Assembly: GCF_009017415.1 (NCBI RefSeq)
Contig: NC_092406.1
Coordinates: 1,426,001 to 1,490,000, forward strand
DNA from: Aspergillus flavus
Lineage: Eukaryota > Ascomycota > Eurotiomycetes > Eurotiales > Aspergillaceae
DNA length: 64,000 nt
Reading direction: 5' to 3'
Translations under genes and position numbers: made by a program
The notes under the pieces: generated by a model
The model's database searches: none
What the model was told of the DNA's origin: nothing
Seen by the model: only the letters and a program-made list of their open reading frames with translations
Shown here: positions 12,531 through 22,909 of the stretch, one piece after another
How positions within the stretch are numbered: position 1 is the stretch's first letter
Layout: each line of letters starts with the position of its first letter

Positions 12531-12848
12531 CTGGACATGTTGGGTGTTTAATAATGCACACTCACATATCTCCCTGGAATTTTAATCAAACTATCCAGTT
12601 TGATTCTGGACACATGGAGTGTTGTTTAATGTTGCACACTCAAATCGCCTTGGGATATTGCTATTGACAAGATTCAAAGAAGGCTATAAAGATATCATAC
12701 TACCCAGTTTGATTCTGGACACATGGAGTGCTTTTTAATGCTGCAATTCGCATATCTCCCTGGAATTTTGATCAAACCATCCGGTTTGTTTCTGGACACG
12801 TGGAGTGTTGTTTAATGATGCACACTCGCATATCTCCCTGGGATTCTG
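12531..12848. repeat. Degenerate ~76-bp tandem repeat array (four copies)
   Basis: Four imperfect copies begin with CTGGACA(C)ATG at 12531, 12606, 12715 and 12792. Each continues into a GTTTAATG..GCACACTC..ATATCTCCCTGG core, and the full units end ATTTTRATCAAACYATCCRGTTTG. Copies 1 and 3 are full length (75 and 77 bp). Copy 2 diverges after ~55 bp and is followed by ~55 bp of unrelated sequence. Copy 4 ends near 12848. No long open frame is shared between copies, so coding is unlikely. Confidence 0.8.
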
Positions 12849-12978
12849 TCTTCGACAAGGACGGCCACTGTGAGCCACGCATATCAGTGTGAGACCTGAA
12901 TCAAAGAATAGCCAAGGCTTACTAGACTTCCTTGTTGGAATTACAGGATGGCTCCAGGCTAAATCTGAAACAATTGAA

Positions 12979-13281
12979 CTAACTATTACCCTGAACCAGC
13001 CAGGGTGGATCACTCTGGAGTGCCTGGATGTAAACTGCTAATTGATACGCTTGGAAAGGACTTTTCCATGGATACCCTGGCATGATTATAACCTTCTCGT
13101 TGCCATGTCTGCAGCCGCAGTCACTGCCTGGGCCTGGACATCTAACCTTTCCATTACAGCACTGAACGTAGTCGTCCTCACTGGCAAAGGTGTTTGGCGA
13201 AAGTGATGATTGCTGATGCTGACCAGCGATACTAGACACCTTGCTTGAGCTGCCCGGATCAACACTTCGAAGTGCTGCCAT
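12979..13281 (-). CDS. Small cysteine-containing hypothetical protein
   Basis: Open frame of 100 codons with ATG at 13281, head-to-head with the alpha/beta hydrolase gene 90 bp away. The protein is hydrophilic and Ser-rich at the N-terminus. A central cluster of four Cys (QCCNGKVRCPGPGSDCGC) could bind metal or form disulfides. There is no signal peptide. Near the stop a GTAATAG donor-like sequence could splice into further sequence down to about 12735, so the true C-terminus is uncertain. I recognise no family. A fortuitous open frame cannot be excluded. Confidence 0.35.
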   Translation of the reverse strand: MAALRSVDPGSSSKVSSIAGQHQQSSLSPNTFASEDDYVQCCNGKVRCPGPGSDCGCRHGNEKVIIMPGYPWKSPFQAYQLAVYIQALQSDPPWLVQGNS

Positions 13282-13370
13282 TTTTATATCTACTTAGGCC
13301 TACGCCATCAAATATCGGGCCTCAGCAGTCTGCATTCATATCAGAATCGGCAAACAAAATATAATCAAAC

Positions 13371-14618
13371 ATGGCCAGGCTACCACGCTTGACCCCCACT
13401 GCTACATTGAAAACAGATGAGAATGACATTCCCACTGGGGATACATCTACTCTCCATTTGCAACGATCGCGGTCGTCAGGCTGCTCTCAAGAATCAATAC
13501 CACCACCGCTCTCCTCAGGACCCAAGGAAGCCGTATTTAGAGAAATGACCTCGACCTCACAGAAATTATCCTATGGTATCATCACCATCAGCGACCCCCC
13601 AAATGCAACAGCGGATATTGTCTTCGTCCACGGACTGATGGGCTCCTCTCAGCGAACCTGGTACCATGAAAAAGGTAACATCTACTGGCCTAAGGACCTA
13701 TTGAGCGTCGACCTTCCCCATGCCCGCATCCTGGCTTTCGGATACGAGGTCAAAGTGTGGCATCCCTGGAACCAGGTCTCACAGGAATGGATAACTGGGT
13801 ATGCGACTGACCTACTGGGCAGTCTGTCCGATTACAGAACGCTTGGCTCGGTACGTACGCACATACGGGATCCCATCGGCCCATCTCCCACCCAGTCGCC
13901 TGCCAGTCACAAGCCACTAACTGCGCGCAAAGCGGACTCGACCTTTGGTCTTCATCGCCCACAGTCTGGGAGGATTGGTCTTGCAAAAGGCTTTGGCAAT
14001 GGCGCGCGAGAGCAGAAATTCCGACTGGCACCTCCGCTGTTTGGAGACATATACAACTGGACTGTGTTTCCTAGGGACGCCCCATCGAGGAGCTACGTTA
14101 GCGACGTGGGGCGAGCGTCTGGCTAGAGTGCTGAATATGGTCAAGCCGGTTAACAGTCAAATTCTTGGTCTCTTGGAGCCACGATCGAGGGAGCTACTGG
14201 AGATGCGACGGTCCTTTCACAATCTTCTAGAAAGACGCAAGGACGAAGGCGCCCGGATCCGGATTGTGTGTTTCTATGAGACTATCCCGATGTTCAAGTC
14301 GTGCATTGTCTCAGAGGAGTCAGCCACCATCGATGGTGAGGCTAACTTTCCTATCTTCGCGAATCACATGGTTTGTCTCCCACACTCGACTCAAAGTATT
14401 CCGGCTTTGTTAACAATCAAAAGGATATGGCTAAGTTCTCTGGCTTCGACGACAGCGGGTATAGGAGTATCATTCGCGAGGTGCGACAGCTTGTTCGCGA
14501 GAAAGATTTGGGGTATCTTTGCCCCAGCTGTGAGAGGCGCTGGCGAGCCGATCTTACTCCTGGGGCCCAGTACTTTTGTCCTTTCTGTGGTCAGCATCGC
14601 TCTGATTGGAACCTGTAA
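13371..14618 (+). CDS. Alpha/beta hydrolase (SERAC1/DUF676-like) with C-terminal zinc-ribbon-like tail
   Basis: Predicted 370-aa protein in three exons: 13371-13850, 13933-14370 and 14424-14618, all in frame. The first ~80 residues are Ser/Pro-rich and probably disordered. The alpha/beta fold begins with DIVFVHGLMGSSQRTW, where HG forms the oxyanion region. The nucleophile elbow is FIAHSLGGLV (Ser in GHSLGG-like context), followed by FLGTPHRGA, a typical follow-up of this family. After FSGFDDSGYRSI comes a C-terminal CPSC...FCPFCG pair of CxxC motifs that could bind zinc. Fungal relatives are often N-terminal to ankyrin or NACHT/TPR modules; here the gene ends after the Cys motifs. It is presumably an esterase or lipase of unknown substrate. 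A further downstream exon cannot be excluded, because the stop overlaps a GTAAGT-like donor. Confidence 0.82.
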
Positions 14619-15048
14619 GTCTTGACTTGGATACGAATGATAATGGTCAATTTACTTTCTATGTTCATATTTCTAAGATAAGCTTCCCTTCTCAATTCCT
14701 TTTGTTACTTCTCCATTGTTCTCGGGGCTCTCTTTTTCTTGATGTGTGAGTTCCAGTGTGCACTGTACGTTAAGATTCGGAACATGTTTGAATTTTTTAA
14801 ACAATATCACGTGGAACGATGGTGATGTGAGTCCGATGGCATGGAATAGAATATGTTGACTATACTCACCATGTCCCGGCTGCACGTTTTGCAAGAGTCA
14901 CTTACTAAATGTCGTCCATTATAAACCGGGTAAAGCACGCCAATTCTCGCAGGTCCAATATATCAACAAGAGTATGGACTCGGATTACCGAATGTCGATC
15001 TATCAAGAATATAAAAAAACAAGATATATGGAAACGTAAACCAAACAA
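14619..15048. other. Convergent 3' intergenic region
   Basis: About 430 bp between the convergent hydrolase and DUF3533 genes. Nothing beyond presumed 3' untranslated sequence is visible. Confidence 0.4.
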
Positions 15049-16476
15049 TCACGGCTCATCCCCCCTCACCCCCGGAGTGGGATAACTCGGTCCATACGCA
15101 ACACGCTCCAGATGAATCGACTCAGCTGTCTCCCTCCGACTCTGGGGCACAATCTCCCGCGTACTCGATTGTCTCGAGTGCAGCGTCGCATCCCGATCGG
15201 TGCTTTCCGGCAGTGAAACGGTCATCTTCTTATCGAACGATGAATTGCTAGCCGCGTGCTCCGCTGCTACGGCAGCCTTGCACCGATGGCTCATCGCGAA
15301 GGGAACGATAGCCAGACAGGCTATCCACCACGAGAACATGATCGGGAGAGCGCGATACAGCTGGTCCTCGCAACCGTCGCTCCAGATCTGGACGAGGACT
15401 TGGTATAGCTCGTGAGCTGGGAGGGCATAACCCCAGCGATAGAACCCGGGACTAAGTTCGAACGGACTAATGGAGCTTGCGACGTTGATGATAGCCCAGG
15501 TTAGGATGCAAAAGGGGAGGAATTGCATGGGGATGAACGCGGTCAAGATATCGACGATAAGGAAGTTGATGTGCATGTACAACCAGACACTCATCCAGGA
15601 GAGTACGAATTGGTTGCTGTTGACGTCCCATGACTCTCTATATGCCCAGATATATCCGGCCATGCATAGTGATCCGATGAAGGTGTATGCGAGCGAGACA
15701 CACAGACGGAGGAGGCCGTTGCGCGTCGGCCCTAGTTTGGTGTAGAGGTGGAATTGCGCCGAGATGCCGTTCAGGGCCATCATGAAGAAGAATTGTTGGA
15801 TGATGGGCATTACCATTGAGACGGTGTTGTATAATACCCGGCTGCCTTGCTCGGTTACTTTGATGTTGATTTCGTTTGCTTGGATGGGGTCGAGGAAGGC
15901 TTGCAAGCTTGCCGGGTTCTTCGATAGGGGTGCAGTGGCGAGGACGTTCGATGCATTGCGGGCGTAGTATGCCGACTTTGTCACCTGGACCAGACTCATG
16001 ATACTGGAGTAGATTGCACTCTGTGAAAAGGCTGGGTACCGTGCTCCGTTCCAGATGTACGTGAGGGAGGTTCGATTACCGTTGCCCGTGGCCAGGGCAG
16101 CGGATAGGTTCGATGATGCCCCTGGATGGGCATACACTGCGCCCCAGTAGTCGCCTTTGCAGACCGCCGTCTTGACGTCTTTTGGTGTTGGATATTCACT
16201 GGCAGGTGATTGGATAAGTGACGGGAACTCGTCACTGCTCAGCATTCCGTATGCATCGACCACCGACTGACCGACCACGTCTCCATCATAATCGACGTAG
16301 AGCATCTTCAACTTATGAAAACGGGTGCCATCACGATATTGCGTCCCATAAAGATAGCACATATTACCCAGGAACAGAAGTTGTAAGAGGGTAAAGCTGA
16401 TACCCAAGCCGATCAAGAAGTTCTTTCGCATATCTTTGGAAGACGCCCCCGCCGGGGAGGATGAAGTCGCTGTCAT
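15049..16476 (-). CDS. DUF3533 / SNG1-type membrane protein
   Basis: Single-exon 475-aa integral membrane protein resembling the DUF3533 family, which includes yeast SNG1 (nitrosoguanidine resistance). A short cytosolic N-terminus leads to TM1 at about residues 22-44 (FLIGLGISFTLLQLLFLGNM). A long, N-glycosylation-rich extracytosolic loop follows (about 45-215). A block of five further hydrophobic helices lies between about 220 and 405, including MVMPIIQQFFFMMALNGI and FLPFCILTWAIINVASSI. The last ~70 residues are a polar Ser/Arg tail. Members sit in the plasma membrane and are loosely linked to drug resistance or ABC-2-like transport; the reaction is not established. It is convergent with the hydrolase gene upstream in coordinates. 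Confidence 0.85.
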   Translation of the reverse strand: MTATSSSPAGASSKDMRKNFLIGLGISFTLLQLLFLGNMCYLYGTQYRDGTRFHKLKMLYVDYDGDVVGQSVVDAYGMLSSDEFPSLIQSPASEYPTPKDVKTAVCKGDYWGAVYAHPGASSNLSAALATGNGNRTSLTYIWNGARYPAFSQSAIYSSIMSLVQVTKSAYYARNASNVLATAPLSKNPASLQAFLDPIQANEINIKVTEQGSRVLYNTVSMVMPIIQQFFFMMALNGISAQFHLYTKLGPTRNGLLRLCVSLAYTFIGSLCMAGYIWAYRESWDVNSNQFVLSWMSVWLYMHINFLIVDILTAFIPMQFLPFCILTWAIINVASSISPFELSPGFYRWGYALPAHELYQVLVQIWSDGCEDQLYRALPIMFSWWIACLAIVPFAMSHRCKAAVAAEHAASNSSFDKKMTVSLPESTDRDATLHSRQSSTREIVPQSRRETAESIHLERVAYGPSYPTPGVRGDEP

Positions 16477-18335
16477 GGCGGAGGTTGGTGTGAAGTGAGC
16501 ACAACTATTTTGAATCCAAAGATCGGCGAGGCCCGCTATTTATTTATCTGCGTTTTGCCGAACATCTCTTTTACCTTTTTAGCTTTTGATAGCTCCAAAG
16601 TTAGAAGTCCGATCTATTGCATCACTTGTTTCGGGCTGAGATTAGGGTTCCGCTGACAATGTACAAATCCAGCGAATCAGAGACGTGGAGTAGCATGACT
16701 AAGCGGAAGAAGCACATTCGGAAAAATAGGGGCATCAAATAGCGATGCCAATAGTGTGAATCTCGACGGTGTTCCGCCACCCCGAATGCCGAACGGGATC
16801 GAACCATTCTCCGGCCGTGTATCTATTCCGCTTGCACTCTTGGTGGAACCGCTTTATATGTTCACGGTATCTGTCATAAGCTTGAGATATGTACAGAAAA
16901 TTGCACGGTTCACTAAGCCGGAAAGGCGCGTAATTTGCGAAGGCCGTCGGTTAAGACTAATCTATAATAACAGAAATCCTTGTCGGTCAGGCAGGGAAGT
17001 GATAGCACAGTGGCTCGTAATGCCGACCAGGGACAATCAAATAATAGTTATGCATGAATTGAATCTTGGGATGATTTAGTATAGTTAGTCAGGATAAAAT
17101 TTTATATATCTTGGCATCGGTGGTAATCCTCCATGTTAGGGTTTCGGAATCGTGGATCTGAGTTAGACTCCGTCTACATTAACCATTGTAGACCTGCTAT
17201 GGTGGTCATAATGTAAATCCCTGGATTTGCAGTCCTGCAATACTACTTAAGTCAGCTTCGCGTATACATCATCGCTCATTTTGGAAGGACCTTAGAGCCT
17301 GAGGCCGTTGGACGCCTAACATACCACATACGTGGCATACCGCATACCCAGGATGCTACTTGTTGGCATACGTTTGGAAACTTGTCTAAGCTGCATATGC
17401 CATTTGACCCTGCTTACTTCTCTCTGCCCTTATTAATGCCCCCACTTCTGTCATGTTGTGTCAAACCCCCCGACTATGATGTACGGACCTTGACCAAGTA
17501 ACCGTATTCACTTACCAGCGGTACAGGGCTGGGAAAGCTTTGGAAACGAATATTGTATTATGCCGACGAGTCCGAAATACATATTCGTCTGGCCACCTGT
17601 CATTACGAGAACAATCGTCATTGGAAAGACCATCAACTTGAAGATTATGGAAGCGTTCATACTGTCGTACCGCAGAAGGTTGAGGAATGATCATCTTAAG
17701 GGGTAAGAGTGTAGGAATGGACCAACGTCATATCTTGACTGCGGGGATAGGTATGTCGTCTTGTGCCTCTCCTTACATCATTTCATGCCGGTTCCTATAT
17801 ACTATTGTGGACTTCTTATTCCTTTTCTCCACTCGGCCAAGTCCGACGAATGGCCAAAAGAAAACATGCCCGACAGGAAGGTGCTTCCAGTGTCTTGGTT
17901 TCAAGTCAAAGCACTGTATTCAATATGGCTGTTTTCATAGACGGCCTGTTACATAGCGCAATGGATGGGGGAAATCAATCCCAACAGCAGCCAAATTTGC
18001 CAAGGTTGGTTCAACAGACCAAAAGGAAAGAGTAAGTATCTAGACGCTGTGAGCGAGGAGTAAGTGGAGAATGTGAAAGGTAAGGGAATACTACCCTAAC
18101 TGCAGATTAATGTCAGTACGTAATATGCATATGACGTTCTTCAGTTCTATTGGTGCCGTTGGTTCAGCGCCTAAACGTCGACCAATCTATAAATTTAGGA
18201 AGAGGCCTCTCGGGATATGCTCTGATTTACTCGAAACACCATCAATCCTTCCTTCTCATTGCCTACCAGTTTGAATCTTCTCATACTCTACACGAGGACA
18301 TAGCCATCCACAACCTTCCTCCAGTGAGCTTCAAT
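16477..18335. other. Non-coding interval
   Basis: About 1.9 kb with only short unsupported open frames. One hydrophilic frame near 17850-18035 lacks any family signal or splice support. The region should contain the promoters of the divergent DUF3533 and methyltransferase genes. Confidence 0.4.
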
Positions 18336-19070
18336 ATGACAATCCAGCAATACGACACAATCGGGGCAGCATACGATGATGTCCCCAATCTCCCAACCGG
18401 GAAGCTACAGGCGGCAGCCCTGAAAACCTGTCTCGGAGATATCGAAGGCCTAACAATCCTTGAACTCGCCTGTGGCCTGGGTTATTACTGCAGAAAAGCT
18501 GTGGAATGGGGCGCCAGCAGGGCCGTCGGTGTGGATATTTCCGAAGCAATGGTCGACGCAGCACGGGTGAATGCCAAAGGTGACAAACGACTTGAATTTC
18601 ACGTTGCGGATTGTGGCCAGCCGTTTGAATTTGGACAGTTTGACATTGTCCTAGCTCCTTGGTTGCTGAATTACAGCAGCAACCAGAACCAGCTTGTGGA
18701 TATGTGGAGTAACATCTACAAAAGCCTGAAACCAGGTGGCAGAATCATCGGGATTAGCCCGAATGTCCATATTCTGGAAGATCTCGCCGCCTTTCCTCAG
18801 GGGCCGCAATATGGGCAAGAGTTGAAGGTGGTTCGTGAGATTGATGAGGGCGGTTTGGAGGTTCAAGTGACGTTGTTTGCATCGACGCCATTCTCATTCA
18901 ATAACATTTATCTTCCTCGTGCGTTGTATGAGAAAACCAGCAAGTTGGCTGGTCTGTCTGGGTTCCAGTGGCAAAACTTCCCAAAGCCTCTTTCGCATGA
19001 TGTCGACTGGGATGACTTTTTGCGTTGCCCTCCCTTCAGGATTTTCACGGCCACTCGTCCTCGGGAATGA
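18336..19070 (+). CDS. Class I SAM-dependent methyltransferase
   Basis: Intronless 244-aa small-molecule methyltransferase. The start at 18336 (MTIQQYD) matches family starts; the open frame extends 62 codons further upstream, but that part looks non-coding. Motif I is LTILELACGLGYYCRKAV, motif II is GVDISEAMV (acidic residue binding the SAM ribose), then VADCGQPFEFGQFDIVLAPW and LKPGGRIIGI. It resembles fungal methyltransferases such as UbiE/TAM-like enzymes of secondary metabolism. The substrate is unknown. A DHA2-type exporter lies convergently about 0.9 kb downstream, which could be functional (inference only). Confidence 0.85.
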   Translation: MTIQQYDTIGAAYDDVPNLPTGKLQAAALKTCLGDIEGLTILELACGLGYYCRKAVEWGASRAVGVDISEAMVDAARVNAKGDKRLEFHVADCGQPFEFGQFDIVLAPWLLNYSSNQNQLVDMWSNIYKSLKPGGRIIGISPNVHILEDLAAFPQGPQYGQELKVVREIDEGGLEVQVTLFASTPFSFNNIYLPRALYEKTSKLAGLSGFQWQNFPKPLSHDVDWDDFLRCPPFRIFTATRPRE

Positions 19071-19938
19071 ATAGTTTGAGCGAGGGATCGGAAACCCGTC
19101 CGGTTAATCATAGTTGTTATATGACAATCGTGTCTATGAGATACCTGCCGTCAGATTCCAGGCTCCATGGATTGAGCCACTTGAAGCACGTTCAAACTAG
19201 TTTTTTAAGTCCGATCGGTCTCCCAAGACTACAGTTAGCAATTTGAATGGAAGGTCAAGTTTTATTATCAATAGCAGCTTTGTCTTATAGCCCGCTTCAC
19301 CATTTAATCGGTAGTCAAAGCTTACATTATTTGTCGAGCGCTCAAGGATACCTTCGCTCCCTGATATAACAATTCCAGGCCAGGATCAGAATATAGCTAC
19401 ACATACCAACTTTTTAATAAGAGCAACCCAGAGTTTAGAAACTGGGTAGACTCATCATCGCTTTACCCACGGCTGGAATACCGTAAAGGTGGGCCCATCG
19501 CACAGCTCGACTGGCATTGCCAGGGGGCAAGCCATCGGTTTGCGCACAGACAATTCTTCTCCAGCTGCCAGTTCAGTAACTAGAATATTAATCGTATACT
19601 GTGAACAGTTTGCAAGTTTGTCTCTGGGTTGAAACTATCCGTCAACCTAGACATACTCATGATTTTGCTCTGTTATGCACAATAGCATCAAGGTACGTGG
19701 GATTGATGTGATTGTACCCAAGCACATATGTAGATTGGGAGCAGGAGCGGAACAAGCTTTGCGAAAGACATAGAATTTTGTAAATCGACACTACCGATCC
19801 ATTTTCATTCAATGTTGTATACAGTATTCGATAGATCCAATGTAGTGTAAGGGATCAAAGACGAGCTGATGCGGAGAGGGATAGTCACATAGCTCGTATA
19901 CTCATTGCTAGCTTTCTAGAGTGAAAATGAAATGGAGC
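19071..19938. other. Convergent intergenic region
   Basis: About 870 bp between the convergent methyltransferase and MFS genes. No gene, repeat or RNA was recognised. Confidence 0.4.
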
Positions 19939-22022
19939 TCAAGCACCACCCGCACCAGCACTTATATTGGCTCGCTTATTCTGTAAACAATCAGTATCGA
20001 CACAAGGAGGCGTAAAGCTAAAACCTACCGCCAGGAAGATTGCGCAGACGAGGCTGAGGGCTGCACCAACGTAGACAACCGTAAAACTGTTATGATGCAT
20101 GAGGACGATAAACAGCCAAATGATCGATCAGGAAAGAAGTATTCAACTTACACGTCACGCCAAGCAAGGACAATGATGTCCAGAGCTTGCTCTCGGATGT
20201 GCATAGGTAACTTGGCCAGAAGCTTACTGCTGGTCCCTGACACAATGCGAGAGACCTGTTCCCGGGGAAGCTTCGGTAACAATTGGTATAAGCGGTTTTG
20301 GGCGACATTGACGAAGATGGCACCCGTAATGGACAGCCCCAGTGTCATTCCAGTAAGTTGAGCTATCGAAATGTTAGCGGTCGATGAACAATACTTCATC
20401 TCGATGTAGAGTCGGCAAACCAAGTATCATTAGAGTCAATCCGTCAACGCTATCAGCCGGCGGCGTGACAGCTTGGATCACAGCAAATGCGGCCTGAACG
20501 TACAAGCCGGCACCTAATCCTAGAACAAGTTCGAGACCGTATAGCACGCTGGGAGATGTGTGTGTTTCCACGATAGTAGCTTTTTGTTATTTGTAATTAG
20601 TCATAGCGTAGAACCTGTTGCAGGTATAGTTCACGTACCCATTAGAACTGCTGGAATATGGGCAATGGCGCTTCCGGCCAGATACCATGGCTTATAGTAG
20701 CCAAGTCGGGACATCATGATCCCACTTCCCTGAATGGCCACGACTAGCAGACAGATAAAAGGAAGTAGCCGTACAGCTGATAAAATTGCATTATCGCCTT
20801 TTGTATATTGGAAGTAGATCGGAATGTAATAGACGCTCGGGTAAGTGACTATACCCGCCGAGGCACATACGATGAACAGAAGAGCCGACTCCTTTCGCTT
20901 CAGTAAATGTATGGGGAATATCCGGTCGTCGAAGGAGGTGGCAATAGCGAATCCCTGCTGTAAAGCAAATGTTATCCACAGGACACCCGACAGAACAAAA
21001 AGAGCAATGATCTGTGCTGCATTCCAGGCATAGAGCGTTCCTCCAAAGTTAATACCCATAACTAGGGTTGTGAATGCCGCAACACTGAGGATGGATCCAA
21101 CCCAGTCGAAAGTAGCCAGTTTATGTCGCAGGGATAGGTCCGGTGTTACAGACATGGACGGAATCACAAAAAGATAAAGTGGAAGTAGGATAATGCCGAA
21201 TAACAAGTTAATATAGAAGGCCCAGCGCCAGGTATACAACTCAAATCCACCGCCGACAACTGGGCCGAGGACTGTTCCTAGGCCCCAGACTAGCCCGCTA
21301 TCTCTCAGTTAGCCAGGGCCTGTTCATAAATGCCTACTCCATATACGTACGTTAGACTGAGATACTGTGGACGTTCGCGGCTCGTCGTATTCAGCGATAG
21401 CAGCGTGAGGACACCAATATACATCCCATTTCCTCCCACACCAGCAAATACTCGTCCAACAATCTCAGCATTTATAGTCGGAGCGGCGCCGCAGAGTGCC
21501 GAAGCAGCCATAAAGATGACTGTGAAAATGATGTACAACCACTTGGCGTTGTAGAGAGTATACAATTTACCCACAATGAGAACCACCGCCACGGCTCCGA
21601 TCATAAACCTATGAGGCGGACTCATCAGCAAAATGTTGTATATGCTTGGCTTACGATATGACTTACCCAACCGACATCCATGGCAAATCATCAACGGAAT
21701 CAAAGTGGTTCACAATAACCTGCCAAGCATTAGTGAGTTATTTGCAACAACTGAAGAGCAAAGAGGGTCCCGAAAACAAACCGGTGCAATATTGGCCACA
21801 ATAGTATTGTCCAAAGCGTAGAGGAAGCTACCTGTCAAAGTGCTCGCTACCAGTAGAAACCACTGCAACAGTCAACAAGTACATTTCCATTCTGTGGGTG
21901 GGACACACTTTGATCCCAGTAATTGGCCGCTTCTCATCCTGACTAGGAGAGGAGTCCCTCTCAACGTCACGCTCGCCATGCCCAAGGCGCTCCAGGCACT
22001 CTGACGGTGTCATATTCGGCAT
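19939..22022 (-). CDS. MFS exporter, DHA2 (14-TM) drug/mycotoxin efflux type
   Basis: Predicted 544-aa proton-driven exporter in the plasma membrane. Nine exons keep frame: 21909-22022, 21782-21862, 21667-21719, 21351-21608, 20639-21297, 20421-20579, 20152-20362, 20029-20086 and 19939-19980. Seen are LYALDNTIVANIAPVI (motif D1), DDLPWMSVGFM, VGRVFAGVGGNGMYIG, and the antiporter motif C as LVWGLGTVLGPVVGGGFE followed by WRWAFYINL, typical of TOXA/GliA-like DHA2 pumps. The C-terminal half includes the SVDGLTLMIL and QLTGMTLGLSITGAIF helices. An upstream GTG-initiated extension is preceded by a stop, so ATG 22022 is used. Partner biosynthetic genes are not visible, apart from the neighbouring methyltransferase. 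Confidence 0.88.
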
Positions 22023-22909
22023 CGCGATATGAGCGTCCCAATCGATATTTGTGGGTCTGACGACACTGTTTGCCAAAAACAATAAACCATATTCGTTCAC
22101 AATTTAACGGAGGTCGTTGAAGGTGTGCCCCTATTCAGTTGTGTTCTATATTTATTTTGTTTTCGTACTCACCGACATTCCTCGTCCCGTCATAACTAAT
22201 TATCAGGATATGCTGAGATGGTGGCCCCTTGCTTAAGGGTGGAGGGTAACATGTCGAAGGGGATGATCACACATGGATACCAATGAAACGCGTGATCCTT
22301 GGGCAAATACAAGGGCAATTGTCTCAATACAAGGAATAGTAGCATACCGATTTTATCCCTCACGTCGATTCAATACAATCAAGTAAAGACTGGTACCACG
22401 TTAGGAACTATTAAGGAGACATCTGAACCTTCAGCGGCTGTCTGAAAAGCTTCAAATATAGTAGAATTAAGTATAATTGTAATTTAGTTGGAACTGTGTT
22501 CTTCTATATTAGAGTTATTGGAATCTTTTTAAACCTTAGAGATTTTTTTACTACTTAAACCATCTGGAGTTAGATTTTGTTTTAAGATTTCTTACAGAAA
22601 CTTATATCCATAAGCTCTGACGGAACTTATATATGTGCCCTCACCCAGGACCAGTCGGAATAAGTACCACTGGGGCCTCGCATAGCCGTAAGGAACAAGG
22701 ATCACCTTCGCGGGTGCTGAGCCAGCAATCCGAGAAGCGGATATTTAGCTATTGTACCCCCAGATGGTTTCTACGGAATGTTAAACGACACACCCTTGCT
22801 CTATGCAATGTCGACGGTAGTATTATAAGAGCCGAGGAGCAAACTTCTACTTCCTATGTGCCAGGACAGTCGAAGAATTTATTTATTGCGTTCTATTAAC
22901 ACAAGATAC
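22023..22909. other. Non-coding, partly AT-rich interval
   Basis: Upstream of the MFS gene. An AT-rich part at about 22440-22620 is followed by GC-richer sequence resembling a segment near 36.5 kb, as described in the findings. Confidence 0.4.

Larger units (their letters stand above)
10710..12978. other. Non-coding interval with repeats
   Basis: About 2.3 kb with no convincing gene. It contains a TC microsatellite and a degenerate tandem repeat array, both listed separately. The rest is AT-leaning single-copy sequence as far as can be judged by eye. Confidence 0.45.

Noticed and set aside
12481..12848. CRISPR-like array
   Set aside because: The units are ~76 bp, degenerate, directly adjacent and in a eukaryotic setting; it is a plain tandem repeat.
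17687..18035. Overlapping plus-strand frames upstream of the methyltransferase
   Set aside because: No motif, no splice partner, and composition not clearly coding.
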